Source: CAZFJG01 sp964410915
GTDB lineage: Bacteria > Synergistota > Synergistia > Synergistales > JAFGMB01
Assembly (NCBI GenBank): GCA_964410915.1
Contig: CAYPIU010000001.1
Location: 1 to 64,000 of the forward strand
Direction of reading: 5' to 3'
Length of the DNA: 64,000 nucleotides
Shown here one piece after another: positions 25,016-33,120 of this stretch. Each line of letters starts with the position of its first letter. Position 1 is the stretch's first letter. The position numbers and the translations under genes were made by a program. The notes below the pieces were generated by a model that was not told the origin of the DNA, did not search any database, and worked only from the letters and a program-made list of their open reading frames with translations.

Positions 25016-25369
25016 ATGCATGAAATGTCCCTGGTCGAGTCTATCCTTGAATCTCTACTGCAAATGAAAAAGGAGAACCAGTGGAAGAAGATCAATAAGG
25101 TAACTTTAAGGATAGGCAAAATGAGACAGGTAATTCCCGAGATAATGGAGTTTGCCTATAACACATCGGTTTCAGGAACCGACCTCGAAGGAAGTCACCT
25201 TTCGATAGATCAGGTAGAAATGGAATTTTTCTGCAAGTCCTGCCTTAAGAAATGGGGAGAAGAGGATATGGCTTTTGTCTGTCCTTTCTGTGACAGTACC
25301 CAGGTAGAAATGCTTCACGGTATGGAACTTGATATTGATACTCTGGAGGTTGAAGAAAAAGATGGCTAA
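25016..25369 (+). CDS. hypA: Hydrogenase nickel insertion protein HypA
   Basis: Nickel metallochaperone, 117 residues. The N-terminal MHE (His2 and Glu3 with the amino terminus bind Ni) and the zinc site FFCKSC...FVCPFC (two CxxC) are intact. GGAGG precedes the ATG. It overlaps hypB by 8 bases. It serves [NiFe]-hydrogenase maturation (sometimes urease) with HypB; no hydrogenase subunits or other hyp genes are in the window. Confidence 0.95.
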   Translation: MHEMSLVESILESLLQMKKENQWKKINKVTLRIGKMRQVIPEIMEFAYNTSVSGTDLEGSHLSIDQVEMEFFCKSCLKKWGEEDMAFVCPFCDSTQVEMLHGMELDIDTLEVEEKDG

Positions 25370-26018
25370 AGTGGTAAATGTTAAAGAGTCAGTTATGGCA
25401 GCAGATGAGATTGTGGCAGAAAGAGTGCGTAAATTCTGCAGGGACAGGAATATCCTTTTGGTTAACCTGATAGGATCCCCGGGTTCCGGTAAAACAACAT
25501 TGCTTGAAGCAATGAAGAAATATTCGGATATCAAGTTTGCTGTTATTGAGGGAGATGTTGAAACAGAGCGAGATGCTGACAGGATCAATGCCCTTGGAGT
25601 ACCTGTAGTTCAGGTCAACACACATGGGGGATGTCATCTTGAGGCAAATCTTGTGGAAAAGGGGCTTCAGCAAATGGTACTTGAGGATATCCATCTTCTT
25701 TTTATCGAGAATGTTGGAAACCTTGTCTGTCCTGTGGAATTTGATCTTGGAGAAGACAAGAAAGTAGCGGTTAACAGTGTTCCGGAGGGCGCAGATAAAC
25801 CATTGAAGTATCCTCATCTTTTTCACAAAGCAGGAGCAGTTCTTCTTACCAAAATGGATCTTTTACCTTACATCAGTTTTGACATGAAAGTTTTCGAGAG
25901 TGATCTTGAGAAGCTTAATCCCGAGGTTCCATTCTTAAAGATAGAGGCTCTAAAAGGAGAAGGTATAAAAGAATGGGTCAACCTTATCAAGGGCTGGATG
26001 AAGGAGAAATCTGATTGA
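25362..26018 (+). CDS. hypB: Hydrogenase nickel incorporation GTPase HypB
   Basis: SIMIBI-class GTPase, 218 residues, which loads nickel with HypA. P-loop GSPGSGKTT, GDVETERDA, the inter-subunit metal site HGGCHLEANLV (Cys and His), and TKMDL. It lacks the N-terminal CxxCGC high-affinity Ni motif and the His-rich stretch of some HypBs. Start at ATG 25362, inside the end of hypA, after GGAGG. Its stop overlaps the next start (TGATG). Confidence 0.95.
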   Translation: MAKVVNVKESVMAADEIVAERVRKFCRDRNILLVNLIGSPGSGKTTLLEAMKKYSDIKFAVIEGDVETERDADRINALGVPVVQVNTHGGCHLEANLVEKGLQQMVLEDIHLLFIENVGNLVCPVEFDLGEDKKVAVNSVPEGADKPLKYPHLFHKAGAVLLTKMDLLPYISFDMKVFESDLEKLNPEVPFLKIEALKGEGIKEWVNLIKGWMKEKSD

Positions 26019-27991
26019 TGGCTAATGCCAGTTCAATACTTTCATCATTAAATCCAGGTCAGAAAGAAGCTGTCAGTTACTGTGAGGGTCCCTTACTTGT
26101 TCTTGCCGGTGCAGGTAGTGGAAAAACAAGGGTTCTCACGCATAAGATAGCTTATCTGATAGAGGAAAAGGAAGTAGAACCGGGCAGTATCCTGGCCGTA
26201 ACCTTTACAAACAAGGCTGCAAGAGAGATGAAAGAAAGAGTTGAAAGCCTTGTCGGGGAACTTTCAAAAAGAATGCAGGTATCAACATTCCATGCCTATG
26301 GTCTTAATTTTCTTTTCAGAAACAGGGATGCACTAACTAAAACTGGTATAGATAAAAATCTAGTCGTTTTTGACAGAGCTGACTCTCGTAATCTTGTCAA
26401 GAAGATACTTAATGATCTTAATCTTGATCCAAAGCAGATCGATCCGTCATGGGTACTTGATCGTATATCAAGGGGCAAGGGCAATTGTGATCCTGCTACT
26501 ATGTCTCCTGAAGTGATGGAAGACTCAATCAAGAATATCTTTGATATATATCAGGAATCCCTACGATCACAGGGGGCGGTCGATTTTGATGATCTGCTGC
26601 TGCTTCCATTGCATATCCTGAGTTCAGACAAGCAGATACTGGAAAAGGAAAGACAGAGAATATCCTGGATCCTGGTCGATGAGTATCAGGATGTTAACAG
26701 AAACCAGTATCTTCTTCTAAGGAAACTGATCGGAAAATCAAGAAATATCATGGTAGTAGGTGATCCCGATCAGTCCATATATGGCTGGCGGGGTGCGGAT
26801 ATGTCCATGATATTGAATTTCGAGAAAGACTTCAGTGATTCAAGGACAGTTGTGCTATCCCAGAACTATAGATCTTCGGGGAATATCCTTAATGCTGCCA
26901 ATTCGTTGATAATGAGTAATACTAAAAGAAAATACAAAGATCTATGGACTTCCCGCGGTATGGGTGAAAAAGTAAACAATATCCTTTCTACCAATGAGAA
27001 AGAGGAAACTTTTTATATCGCAAATGAGATGAAAAGGCTTAACAGGGAAGGTTACAAGTATGGTGATATGGCTATTCTTTACAGGATAAATGCTATGAGC
27101 AGGGTTTTTGAGGAGACCTTTTTGCGCTCTGGTATTCCCTACAGAATAGTTAGAGGTACTTCATTTTATGACCGTAAAGAAATTAAAGATGTAATCTCAT
27201 ATATGAGACTTGCTGTGAATCCGACTGATAATGCTTCGCTGGCCAGAATAGGAAACGTACCAACAAGGGGTATCGGCAAGAAAAGTCTTTCCAGACTTGA
27301 GGCTACCATAGACAGCCTCACACTGATGACACCGCGAGATATATGGGAAAAGATATCCGCAGACTCTGGAGGACTGGGGGGCAAGAGCGGTAAGGGAGCG
27401 TCTGAACTTGCTTCTCACATGTTAAGGATACTTGATAAGTCAGAAAGCCCAATGTCCATTGTTTACTATATACTGGATAATATAGGTTATCAGGATTACT
27501 TAATGAAAGAATGTCCAGAAAGCTGGGAGGACAAGATCGACAATGTAAAAGAGCTTCTCTCACTTGTACCTGAAGGCGGGGCTTTAGAGCAGGTCCTTGC
27601 AGAGGTTGCTTTATTTACAGATCTTGAGACTGGTTCTTTTGAAGATGATAATGTTAATCTTCTTACGCTTCACGCAGCCAAGGGACTTGAATTTCCCGTA
27701 GTATTCATGGTAGGGCTTGAAGAATCGATCTTTCCTCACTTCAGATGTCTTGAAGAAAAAGAACAACTGGAGGAAGAGCGAAGGTTATGCTATGTTGGAA
27801 TGACAAGGGCTGAGGAAAGGCTTTATCTTGGTGCTGCGAAAAACAGGAAACTTTTCGGACGTGTTTACAACAACGGCTTTTCCCGCTTTCTTTGGGAAAT
27901 CCCTGATAAGTACAAGGTTATAGATAACAGGGTCCGGGAGGAAAATTTCAATGTTGGTTTTGGGGATCACCGGAGACGTAGGAGCTGGTAA
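26018..27991 (+). CDS. UvrD/PcrA/Rep-type ATP-dependent DNA helicase
   Basis: Superfamily 1A 3'-5' helicase, 657 residues, somewhat shorter than typical PcrA/UvrD (about 720), with a short C-terminus. Motifs: Q/I AGAGSGKTRVL, Ia VTFTNKAAREM, II LVDEYQDVN, III GDPDQSIYGWRGAD, IV LSQNYRSS, V LTLHAAKGLEFPVVF, VI YVGMTRAEERL. ATG 26018 overlaps the hypB stop. The last 41 bases overlap coaE. Repair or replication-fork role; it lacks the nuclease domain of AddA. Confidence 0.93.
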   Translation: MANASSILSSLNPGQKEAVSYCEGPLLVLAGAGSGKTRVLTHKIAYLIEEKEVEPGSILAVTFTNKAAREMKERVESLVGELSKRMQVSTFHAYGLNFLFRNRDALTKTGIDKNLVVFDRADSRNLVKKILNDLNLDPKQIDPSWVLDRISRGKGNCDPATMSPEVMEDSIKNIFDIYQESLRSQGAVDFDDLLLLPLHILSSDKQILEKERQRISWILVDEYQDVNRNQYLLLRKLIGKSRNIMVVGDPDQSIYGWRGADMSMILNFEKDFSDSRTVVLSQNYRSSGNILNAANSLIMSNTKRKYKDLWTSRGMGEKVNNILSTNEKEETFYIANEMKRLNREGYKYGDMAILYRINAMSRVFEETFLRSGIPYRIVRGTSFYDRKEIKDVISYMRLAVNPTDNASLARIGNVPTRGIGKKSLSRLEATIDSLTLMTPRDIWEKISADSGGLGGKSGKGASELASHMLRILDKSESPMSIVYYILDNIGYQDYLMKECPESWEDKIDNVKELLSLVPEGGALEQVLAEVALFTDLETGSFEDDNVNLLTLHAAKGLEFPVVFMVGLEESIFPHFRCLEEKEQLEEERRLCYVGMTRAEERLYLGAAKNRKLFGRVYNNGFSRFLWEIPDKYKVIDNRVREENFNVGFGDHRRRRSW

Positions 27992-28841
27992 ATCTACAAT
28001 TACAGATATATTTCGTGAATCCGGGGCTAAGATTGTCAGCGCTGACCTTATTGCTCATGAAAAATGGAAAGAACCAGCCGTTCTCAATAGAGCTGTGGAA
28101 CGCTGGGGAGAGGAGATCCTTTTACCCGGCGGCGGGCTTAATGCAGGCAGGATAGCTTCCATTGTATTCTCTGATAAAGAAGAATATGACTGGCTCTGCC
28201 AGATCCTGCATCCTCTTATCCGCAAGGAAATGGAAAGCAGAATTTCCGGAATGGGTACTTGGGCGGTTGCTGAGATCCCTCTGCTTTTTGAGAATGGTGT
28301 ACCCTATTGGATCGACAAGACAATCTATGTTCGTGCATCAATGAATAAACGTGTTCAGAGAAACAGGTCAAGAGGCTGGCAGAAGTCCGATATCCTTAGA
28401 AGAGAAAGTTTTCTTCTTCCTCCTGTTCACAAGATCGGCCTGGCGGATATGGTAATAGATAATGACATCCCTCTGGAACAGCAGCGGAATTTTATCAAAA
28501 CTATTTCCGCAAAGTTCAAAGAGTGTTCTACTTTATGTGAAGTAGAACTGTTATTTTCTTCTTACGATCAGGCGCTTCAGGCTGGCAAGATACTTTTAGA
28601 GAAAAATCTTGCCAGGGAATTTGATATACTGCCTGTTTTTAATTCTTCATTTCATAAGCACAGTACTCCGCTTACAGAAAAATTCAAACTTTATCTTGTG
28701 ACTTCTGAGACAAATTACAGGGATATATTAAGTATAGTCCATGCACATGATCTTAAAGGATACTCAAGAATAATTGTCCGACAGATCAGGAGACCGGGTA
28801 GTTTTTTAGGTTCCTTTTTTCCGGAGATATTTGAAAAATGA
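27951..28841 (+). CDS. coaE: Dephospho-CoA kinase with C-terminal CutA-like domain
   Basis: Last step of CoA synthesis. Residues 1-190 are CoaE: P-loop GITGDVGAGKST (5-16), SADLIAHE, LLPGGGLNAGRIA, HPLIRKEM, VAEIPLLFENG. Residues about 196-282 are extra and read like CutA1: EVELLFSSYDQALQAGKIL, LARE-FDILPVFNSSF (where CutA has LAACVNIVPGVRSIY), KFKLYLVTSETNYRDIL and a final I(I/V) strand. CoaE alone is about 200 residues, so this 296-residue form appears to be a fusion. ATG 27951 follows GGGAGGAA. Overlaps the helicase by 41 bases and the next gene by 4 (ATGA). Confidence 0.88.
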   Translation: MLVLGITGDVGAGKSTITDIFRESGAKIVSADLIAHEKWKEPAVLNRAVERWGEEILLPGGGLNAGRIASIVFSDKEEYDWLCQILHPLIRKEMESRISGMGTWAVAEIPLLFENGVPYWIDKTIYVRASMNKRVQRNRSRGWQKSDILRRESFLLPPVHKIGLADMVIDNDIPLEQQRNFIKTISAKFKECSTLCEVELLFSSYDQALQAGKILLEKNLAREFDILPVFNSSFHKHSTPLTEKFKLYLVTSETNYRDILSIVHAHDLKGYSRIIVRQIRRPGSFLGSFFPEIFEK

Positions 28842-31459
28842 AGTTGATAACAAGTCACCTGGGCAGTGATTTTGATTCTCTTGCCAGTATGGTTGCAGCT
28901 GCGAAACTTCATGAAGGTGCTGTAATGTCATTTTCCGGTTCTGCATGCAGGAATGTAAGGGAGTTTGTTAAACGATATCGTACGCGATGGAACATCCTGA
29001 CTCCAAGAAAAGTCAATCTTGATGAAGTAACAAGTCTTATAGTTGTAGATGCGAGATCTAAATCAAGAATAGGGGCTTTTTCATCCCTTGTAGGCAGACC
29101 CAATGTTGAGATATTTGTTTATGACCATCACCCTCCATCTTCTGATGATATACCTGCTGATCATTCCCTCATTGAATCCGTTGGTGCAACCACTTCGATA
29201 ATGGTAAGGCTGATAATGGAAAAGGGTATTCCTGTTACTTCACACGAAGCAACGCTTTTTGCCATGGGTATATATGAAGATACCGGAGGAATGACTTTTG
29301 GAGCGACTACAAGGGAAGATTTTGAGATGATCTCACGACTGCGAGAGTTTGGTGCCGATCTAACCCTGATCCCTTCCCATGTGGAGATGTCTCTGGATGC
29401 TTCAGAAAGATCATTACTTGATATGCTTATATCAAATGCTTCACAAAGATATATAAACGGCGCAAGAGTAGTTCTGTCTTTCAGTACTTCAAAGAATTAT
29501 ATAGAAGGTCTTTCACTCTTTGTACACCGGCTCAGAGATTATTTTGATGCCGATGTAGCCATAGCTGTGGTCAGTATGGTCAATAGTACTTATGTTGTTG
29601 CCAGAAGCAGAGAAGAGATCCTGGATGTTTCCGAATTTCTTGAACCTTTAGGAGGCGGGGGACACCCGCAGGCTGCTTCGGCTACTCTCCGCTACACGGA
29701 TCCGCTTGAACTTCTTAAAGAGCTTGAGGGAAAGCTTGAACGTAATATCAAACCTGCCGTTACTGTAAAAGATGTCATGACTTCCCCTGTAAAAGCTGTG
29801 GACAGGGAAACCTCTGTTGATGATGCCTACAGGGCAATGATACGGTATGGCCATTCTGCCCTTCCTGTTATCAGGGAAGGGGAGCCGGTTGGAGTTATTA
29901 CCAGAAAGGATCTTGACAAAGCGAGACTGCATGGATTTGGTCTTGCCCTGGTAGAAGAGTTTATGACAGAGGGTGTTATTACAATTCCTCTTGAGGCATC
30001 AGTTGCAGAAGCTCATCATATAATGGTCATACATAATATTGGAAGACTGCCAGTGATGGAAGGCGGGACCCTTTCCGGTATTCTGACTCGTACAGATATA
30101 TTGAGGGCATTATATCCGGCTTCTCTTCCACCAGAAGATAGATATATGGAACCCGATCTCCCCTGGACTGAAGATATTTCTTTTCAAATGAAAAGGACTC
30201 TTTCCGGGAAGATAGTTGAGTTACTTGATAGACTTGGGCAAAGGGCTGATAAGCTTAATGTCAATCTTTATATTGTAGGCGGTATTGTAAGGGATCTGCT
30301 GCTCGGACGCCCAAACGTAGATCTTGATCTTGTTGTTGAGGGAGACGCTGTAAAGTTTATTAAATCCTGGGCTGAAGATGGATGCAATGTAGCAGTTCAT
30401 TCCAGGTATAAAACAGGAACTATCGTTTTCCCGGATGATCAGAAAGTAGATGTGGCTACGGCAAGACGTGAGTTTTATGAATATCCTGTAGCTCTACCTA
30501 CCGTATCGAGCGATTCTTTAAAACATGATCTTTATCGACGTGATTTTACAGTGAATGCCATGGCTGTCTGCATAAACAGATCATCGGTGGGGCAGTTGAT
30601 CGATTATTTTGGTGGTAGAAGGGACCTGTCCCTTAAATCTATCAGGGTGCTTCATAATCTTAGCTTTGTAGAGGATCCCACAAGGGTAATAAGGGGAATT
30701 CGAATTGAGGAAAGACTTGGATTCAGTATCGAGGATAATACTCTCCGTCTTCTTAACAGTTGTGTAAGGGGGGGGCTGCTTTCCCTGCTTTCGGGTTTCC
30801 GTCTTCGGAGTGAACTTGAGCTGAGTTTTCTTGAGAAGGATCCCCATCTTTTTATAAAGAAGATGCAGGAAAGAAATGTATGGGAAGCCCTTTTCCCTGG
30901 AATAAAGGTTGGAAAGGAATCGACCCTTATTGTCAGAAGAATATCATTCCTTCTGAGAAGACTTAAGAAAAACCTTCCCTCTTTTGGAAAAGATCTTTGG
31001 CTTGCTTTTCTTGCTGCTATACTTTATGACTCCTCCGAAACGGTACTTTATGCAGTAGAGGACAGGTTGCATCTGAGCCAGAAGGAGAGGAAATGTGTCC
31101 AGGAATCCATCCTGGATACAGGTTCAGTCGAACAGGATCTGGGAGGCAGTTCAGTGGTTTCGAACTCAAGGATCTACCATTATCTGAAAAATCATGTCTA
31201 TACCCAGATACTTTTCTGGCTTGCTGCCACGAACAGATTCAGAGTAAGGAGAAGGATCATGCTTTACCTTGGCAGGCTTCATAAGGTAGAATCCATGCTT
31301 ACAGGTAGAGATATTCTTGATCTGGGATATCCGGAAGGGCCGGATATCGGTAATATTCTTGAAAAACTGAGAGATGCGCGGCTGGACGGTGCCGTTGAGA
31401 CCAGAGAAGATGAGATCGAATGGGTACTTCAGCATTTCTCAAAATATAAAGGAGAGTGA
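28838..31459 (+). CDS. DHH/CBS/tRNA nucleotidyltransferase multidomain protein
   Basis: An 873-residue protein. Domains in order: DHH phosphoesterase (1-190; VVDARSK, YDHHPPSSD at 95-103, AMGIYEDTG), DHHA1 (about 200-300; GGGGHPQAA at 272-280), two CBS domains (about 310-430; GVITRKDL, GILTRTDIL), then a class II nucleotidyltransferase (about 455-600; YIVGGIVRDLLLGR, catalytic DLD 495-497, DLYRRDFTVNAMAV) and a C-terminal RNA-binding part (FVEDPTRVIRGIRIEERLGF). This architecture is known from several phyla as a CCA- or A-adding enzyme; which specificity applies here is not decidable. Overlaps coaE by 4 bases. Confidence 0.93.
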   Translation: MKLITSHLGSDFDSLASMVAAAKLHEGAVMSFSGSACRNVREFVKRYRTRWNILTPRKVNLDEVTSLIVVDARSKSRIGAFSSLVGRPNVEIFVYDHHPPSSDDIPADHSLIESVGATTSIMVRLIMEKGIPVTSHEATLFAMGIYEDTGGMTFGATTREDFEMISRLREFGADLTLIPSHVEMSLDASERSLLDMLISNASQRYINGARVVLSFSTSKNYIEGLSLFVHRLRDYFDADVAIAVVSMVNSTYVVARSREEILDVSEFLEPLGGGGHPQAASATLRYTDPLELLKELEGKLERNIKPAVTVKDVMTSPVKAVDRETSVDDAYRAMIRYGHSALPVIREGEPVGVITRKDLDKARLHGFGLALVEEFMTEGVITIPLEASVAEAHHIMVIHNIGRLPVMEGGTLSGILTRTDILRALYPASLPPEDRYMEPDLPWTEDISFQMKRTLSGKIVELLDRLGQRADKLNVNLYIVGGIVRDLLLGRPNVDLDLVVEGDAVKFIKSWAEDGCNVAVHSRYKTGTIVFPDDQKVDVATARREFYEYPVALPTVSSDSLKHDLYRRDFTVNAMAVCINRSSVGQLIDYFGGRRDLSLKSIRVLHNLSFVEDPTRVIRGIRIEERLGFSIEDNTLRLLNSCVRGGLLSLLSGFRLRSELELSFLEKDPHLFIKKMQERNVWEALFPGIKVGKESTLIVRRISFLLRRLKKNLPSFGKDLWLAFLAAILYDSSETVLYAVEDRLHLSQKERKCVQESILDTGSVEQDLGGSSVVSNSRIYHYLKNHVYTQILFWLAATNRFRVRRRIMLYLGRLHKVESMLTGRDILDLGYPEGPDIGNILEKLRDARLDGAVETREDEIEWVLQHFSKYKGE

Positions 31460-31464
31460 CCTTA

Positions 31465-32091
31465 TTGTTTGGACTTCCTTCTATACCAATACTTTTACTC
31501 AGTTTACCAGCTGTTTTATGGGCTATTACATTCCATGAATTCTGTCATGGTTATGTTTCATATCGTTTAGGTGATCCTACCCCGGAAATGCGAGGCAGGC
31601 TGACCCTTAATCCGCTTGCTCACCTTGACCCGATGGGAGCGCTAATGCTTCTGATATTTCGCTTTGGCTGGGCAAAGCCTGTCCCGATAGACCCGAGATA
31701 TTATAAAAACCCAAAGAGGGATATTTTTCTCGTTTCTGCTGCGGGAGTCACCGGTAATATCCTTACTGCTATTCTTGTTGGTATCATTGCAAGGATCCTT
31801 CCGTTATTTATACTTAGAAACTTTGCTGTAATGATGTTTATTCAGCTTATGATAATTATCAATATTGGCCTTGCGGTTTTCAATCTTATTCCTGTACCTC
31901 CTCTTGATGGATCAAAGCTTCTTTACCCATTTCTGCCAAGGAAACTTCTTCAAAAATATTTTCTGCTGGAAAGGTATGGAATGTTCATCCTGATGGGGCT
32001 TTTGCTTCTTGGCATAGTACAGGCGATCATGGGACCAGTAGTCCAGTTAGTTTATCATCTGGTAATGCCTTCCTACTTATGGATAATGTGA
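31465..32091 (+). CDS. Site-2 protease family (M50) membrane metalloprotease
   Basis: Small intramembrane zinc protease of about 208 residues. Zinc motif HEFCHG in the second segment, NPLAHLDPMGALM, and the third ligand in NLIPVPPLDGSKLL. Five to six hydrophobic segments; no PDZ domain, so it belongs to the short YwhC-like group rather than RseP. Start: TTG 31465 lies 10 bases from AAAGGAG, whereas GTG 31456 is too close; both are in frame. Follows the CCA gene without a gap and precedes surE. Confidence 0.9.
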   Translation: MFGLPSIPILLLSLPAVLWAITFHEFCHGYVSYRLGDPTPEMRGRLTLNPLAHLDPMGALMLLIFRFGWAKPVPIDPRYYKNPKRDIFLVSAAGVTGNILTAILVGIIARILPLFILRNFAVMMFIQLMIIINIGLAVFNLIPVPPLDGSKLLYPFLPRKLLQKYFLLERYGMFILMGLLLLGIVQAIMGPVVQLVYHLVMPSYLWIM

Positions 32092-32115
32092 TTCTTTTCA
32101 ACTGGAGGTTCAATT

Positions 32116-32898
32116 ATGAAACTGCTTTTAACGAATGATGACGGAGTTTTCGCTCCGGGAATATCTCAAATGGCTTCTTCTCTTGACTGTAACGGTTTTA
32201 ATTTTGTTACTGTTGCCCCGGGAAGGGAAAGGAGCAGTGTTGGCCACGCCATAACATTACATCGCCCGCTTCGCTTATGGGAGGTTAAGAACGGTCCTTA
32301 CCCGAAAAGGCACAAGACTTATGCATGTGATGGGACACCCTCTGACTCTGTAGTTCTCGGCATAGAAGAAATCGATCCTGATGTTTCCATGGTGGTTTCA
32401 GGAATTAACAGAGGACCGAATGTTGGAGATGATCTGACCTATTCAGGTACTGTTTCAGCAGCTATGGAAGGAGTTATACTTGGATGTCCATCCGTTGCTG
32501 TATCCCTGAATTGTCACAACAAAGATGCACAGGAGTATTATGATACTGCTGCCAGTGTCACATGTTCCATTATAAAATGGCTTAAAGAAAATCCGTTAAA
32601 AGAAGGTGTTCTTCTCAATATCAACGTCCCAAATGTTCCATTGAAGGAGATCAGAGGTATTAAAGTTACCCGTAAGGGAGTAAGGGTGTATGAGGGGAAG
32701 GTAAGTAAAATGTATGATCCTCATGGCCGGCTCTTTTTCTGGATCTCAGGGACACCTGAAGATCAGCTTACCGAAGGGTGTGACGTATGGGCTCTGGCAA
32801 ATCAGTATGTATCTGTTACGCCGATCCACATGGATATGACATGTTATGAAAGTATTAAAAGCGTAACAGGTAAGGGCTTAGAAGATATAGTATTGTAA
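32116..32898 (+). CDS. surE: 5'/3'-nucleotidase SurE
   Basis: Metal-dependent nucleoside monophosphatase, 260 residues. LLTNDDGVFAPGI carries the Asp-Asp metal pair, VAPGRERSSVGHAIT and VSGINRGPNVGDDLTYSGTV are the other active-site loops. TGGAGG precedes the ATG. Last gene of the hypA-to-surE run; a new promoter follows. Confidence 0.95.
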   Translation: MKLLLTNDDGVFAPGISQMASSLDCNGFNFVTVAPGRERSSVGHAITLHRPLRLWEVKNGPYPKRHKTYACDGTPSDSVVLGIEEIDPDVSMVVSGINRGPNVGDDLTYSGTVSAAMEGVILGCPSVAVSLNCHNKDAQEYYDTAASVTCSIIKWLKENPLKEGVLLNINVPNVPLKEIRGIKVTRKGVRVYEGKVSKMYDPHGRLFFWISGTPEDQLTEGCDVWALANQYVSVTPIHMDMTCYESIKSVTGKGLEDIVL

Positions 32899-32904
32899 GG
32901 CGTA

Positions 32905-32932
32905 TTGACATATGTTTATTATTTACTATAAT
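32905..32932 (+). promoter_or_regulatory. Sigma-70 promoter of argG-argH
   Basis: TTGACA (32905-32910), 16-base spacer, TATAAT (32927-32932), both perfect hexamers. Predicted start near 32939. Confidence 0.75.
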
Positions 32933-32938
32933 ACGTAA

Positions 32939-33120
32939 CTATAGTTTATATAGTCTTCTGTGCCTGTTGAATGGTTTCGAGGCGGTATGCCTTTTGTTTT
33001 CAGTACAAGATCATCTGGTAATTGTATGTTAAACGAGATTCAGGCCTGTTCCTTTCACGGGGAGGCCTTTTTTCTTATTTTAAATTTTTTTATTTTACAC
33101 TTTTCAGGGAGGTTTTTCTT
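32939..33120 (+). promoter_or_regulatory. argG leader region, possible attenuator
   Basis: About 180 bases from the predicted start to argG. It contains a 16-codon frame (ATG 32971 to TAA 33021) with adjacent Arg codons AGG CGG at codons 4-5, a small hairpin AGGC-GGTAT-GCCT (32980-32992), and an intrinsic terminator (33042-33074). The leader frame has no visible Shine-Dalgarno. The AGGC arm could instead pair with GCCT inside the terminator stem. No T-box consensus is seen. Confidence 0.4.
33042..33074 (+). terminator. Intrinsic terminator inside the argG leader
   Basis: AGGCCT...AGGCCT stem with inner TTCC/GGGG pairs and a TTTCAC loop, then six T. It lies between a consensus promoter and argG on the same strand, so it must be read through for argG expression. 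Confidence 0.75.

Noticed and set aside
32939..33120. T-box leader before argG
   Set aside because: No TGGNACCGCG-type T-box sequence or long stem I architecture; the leader is also short.
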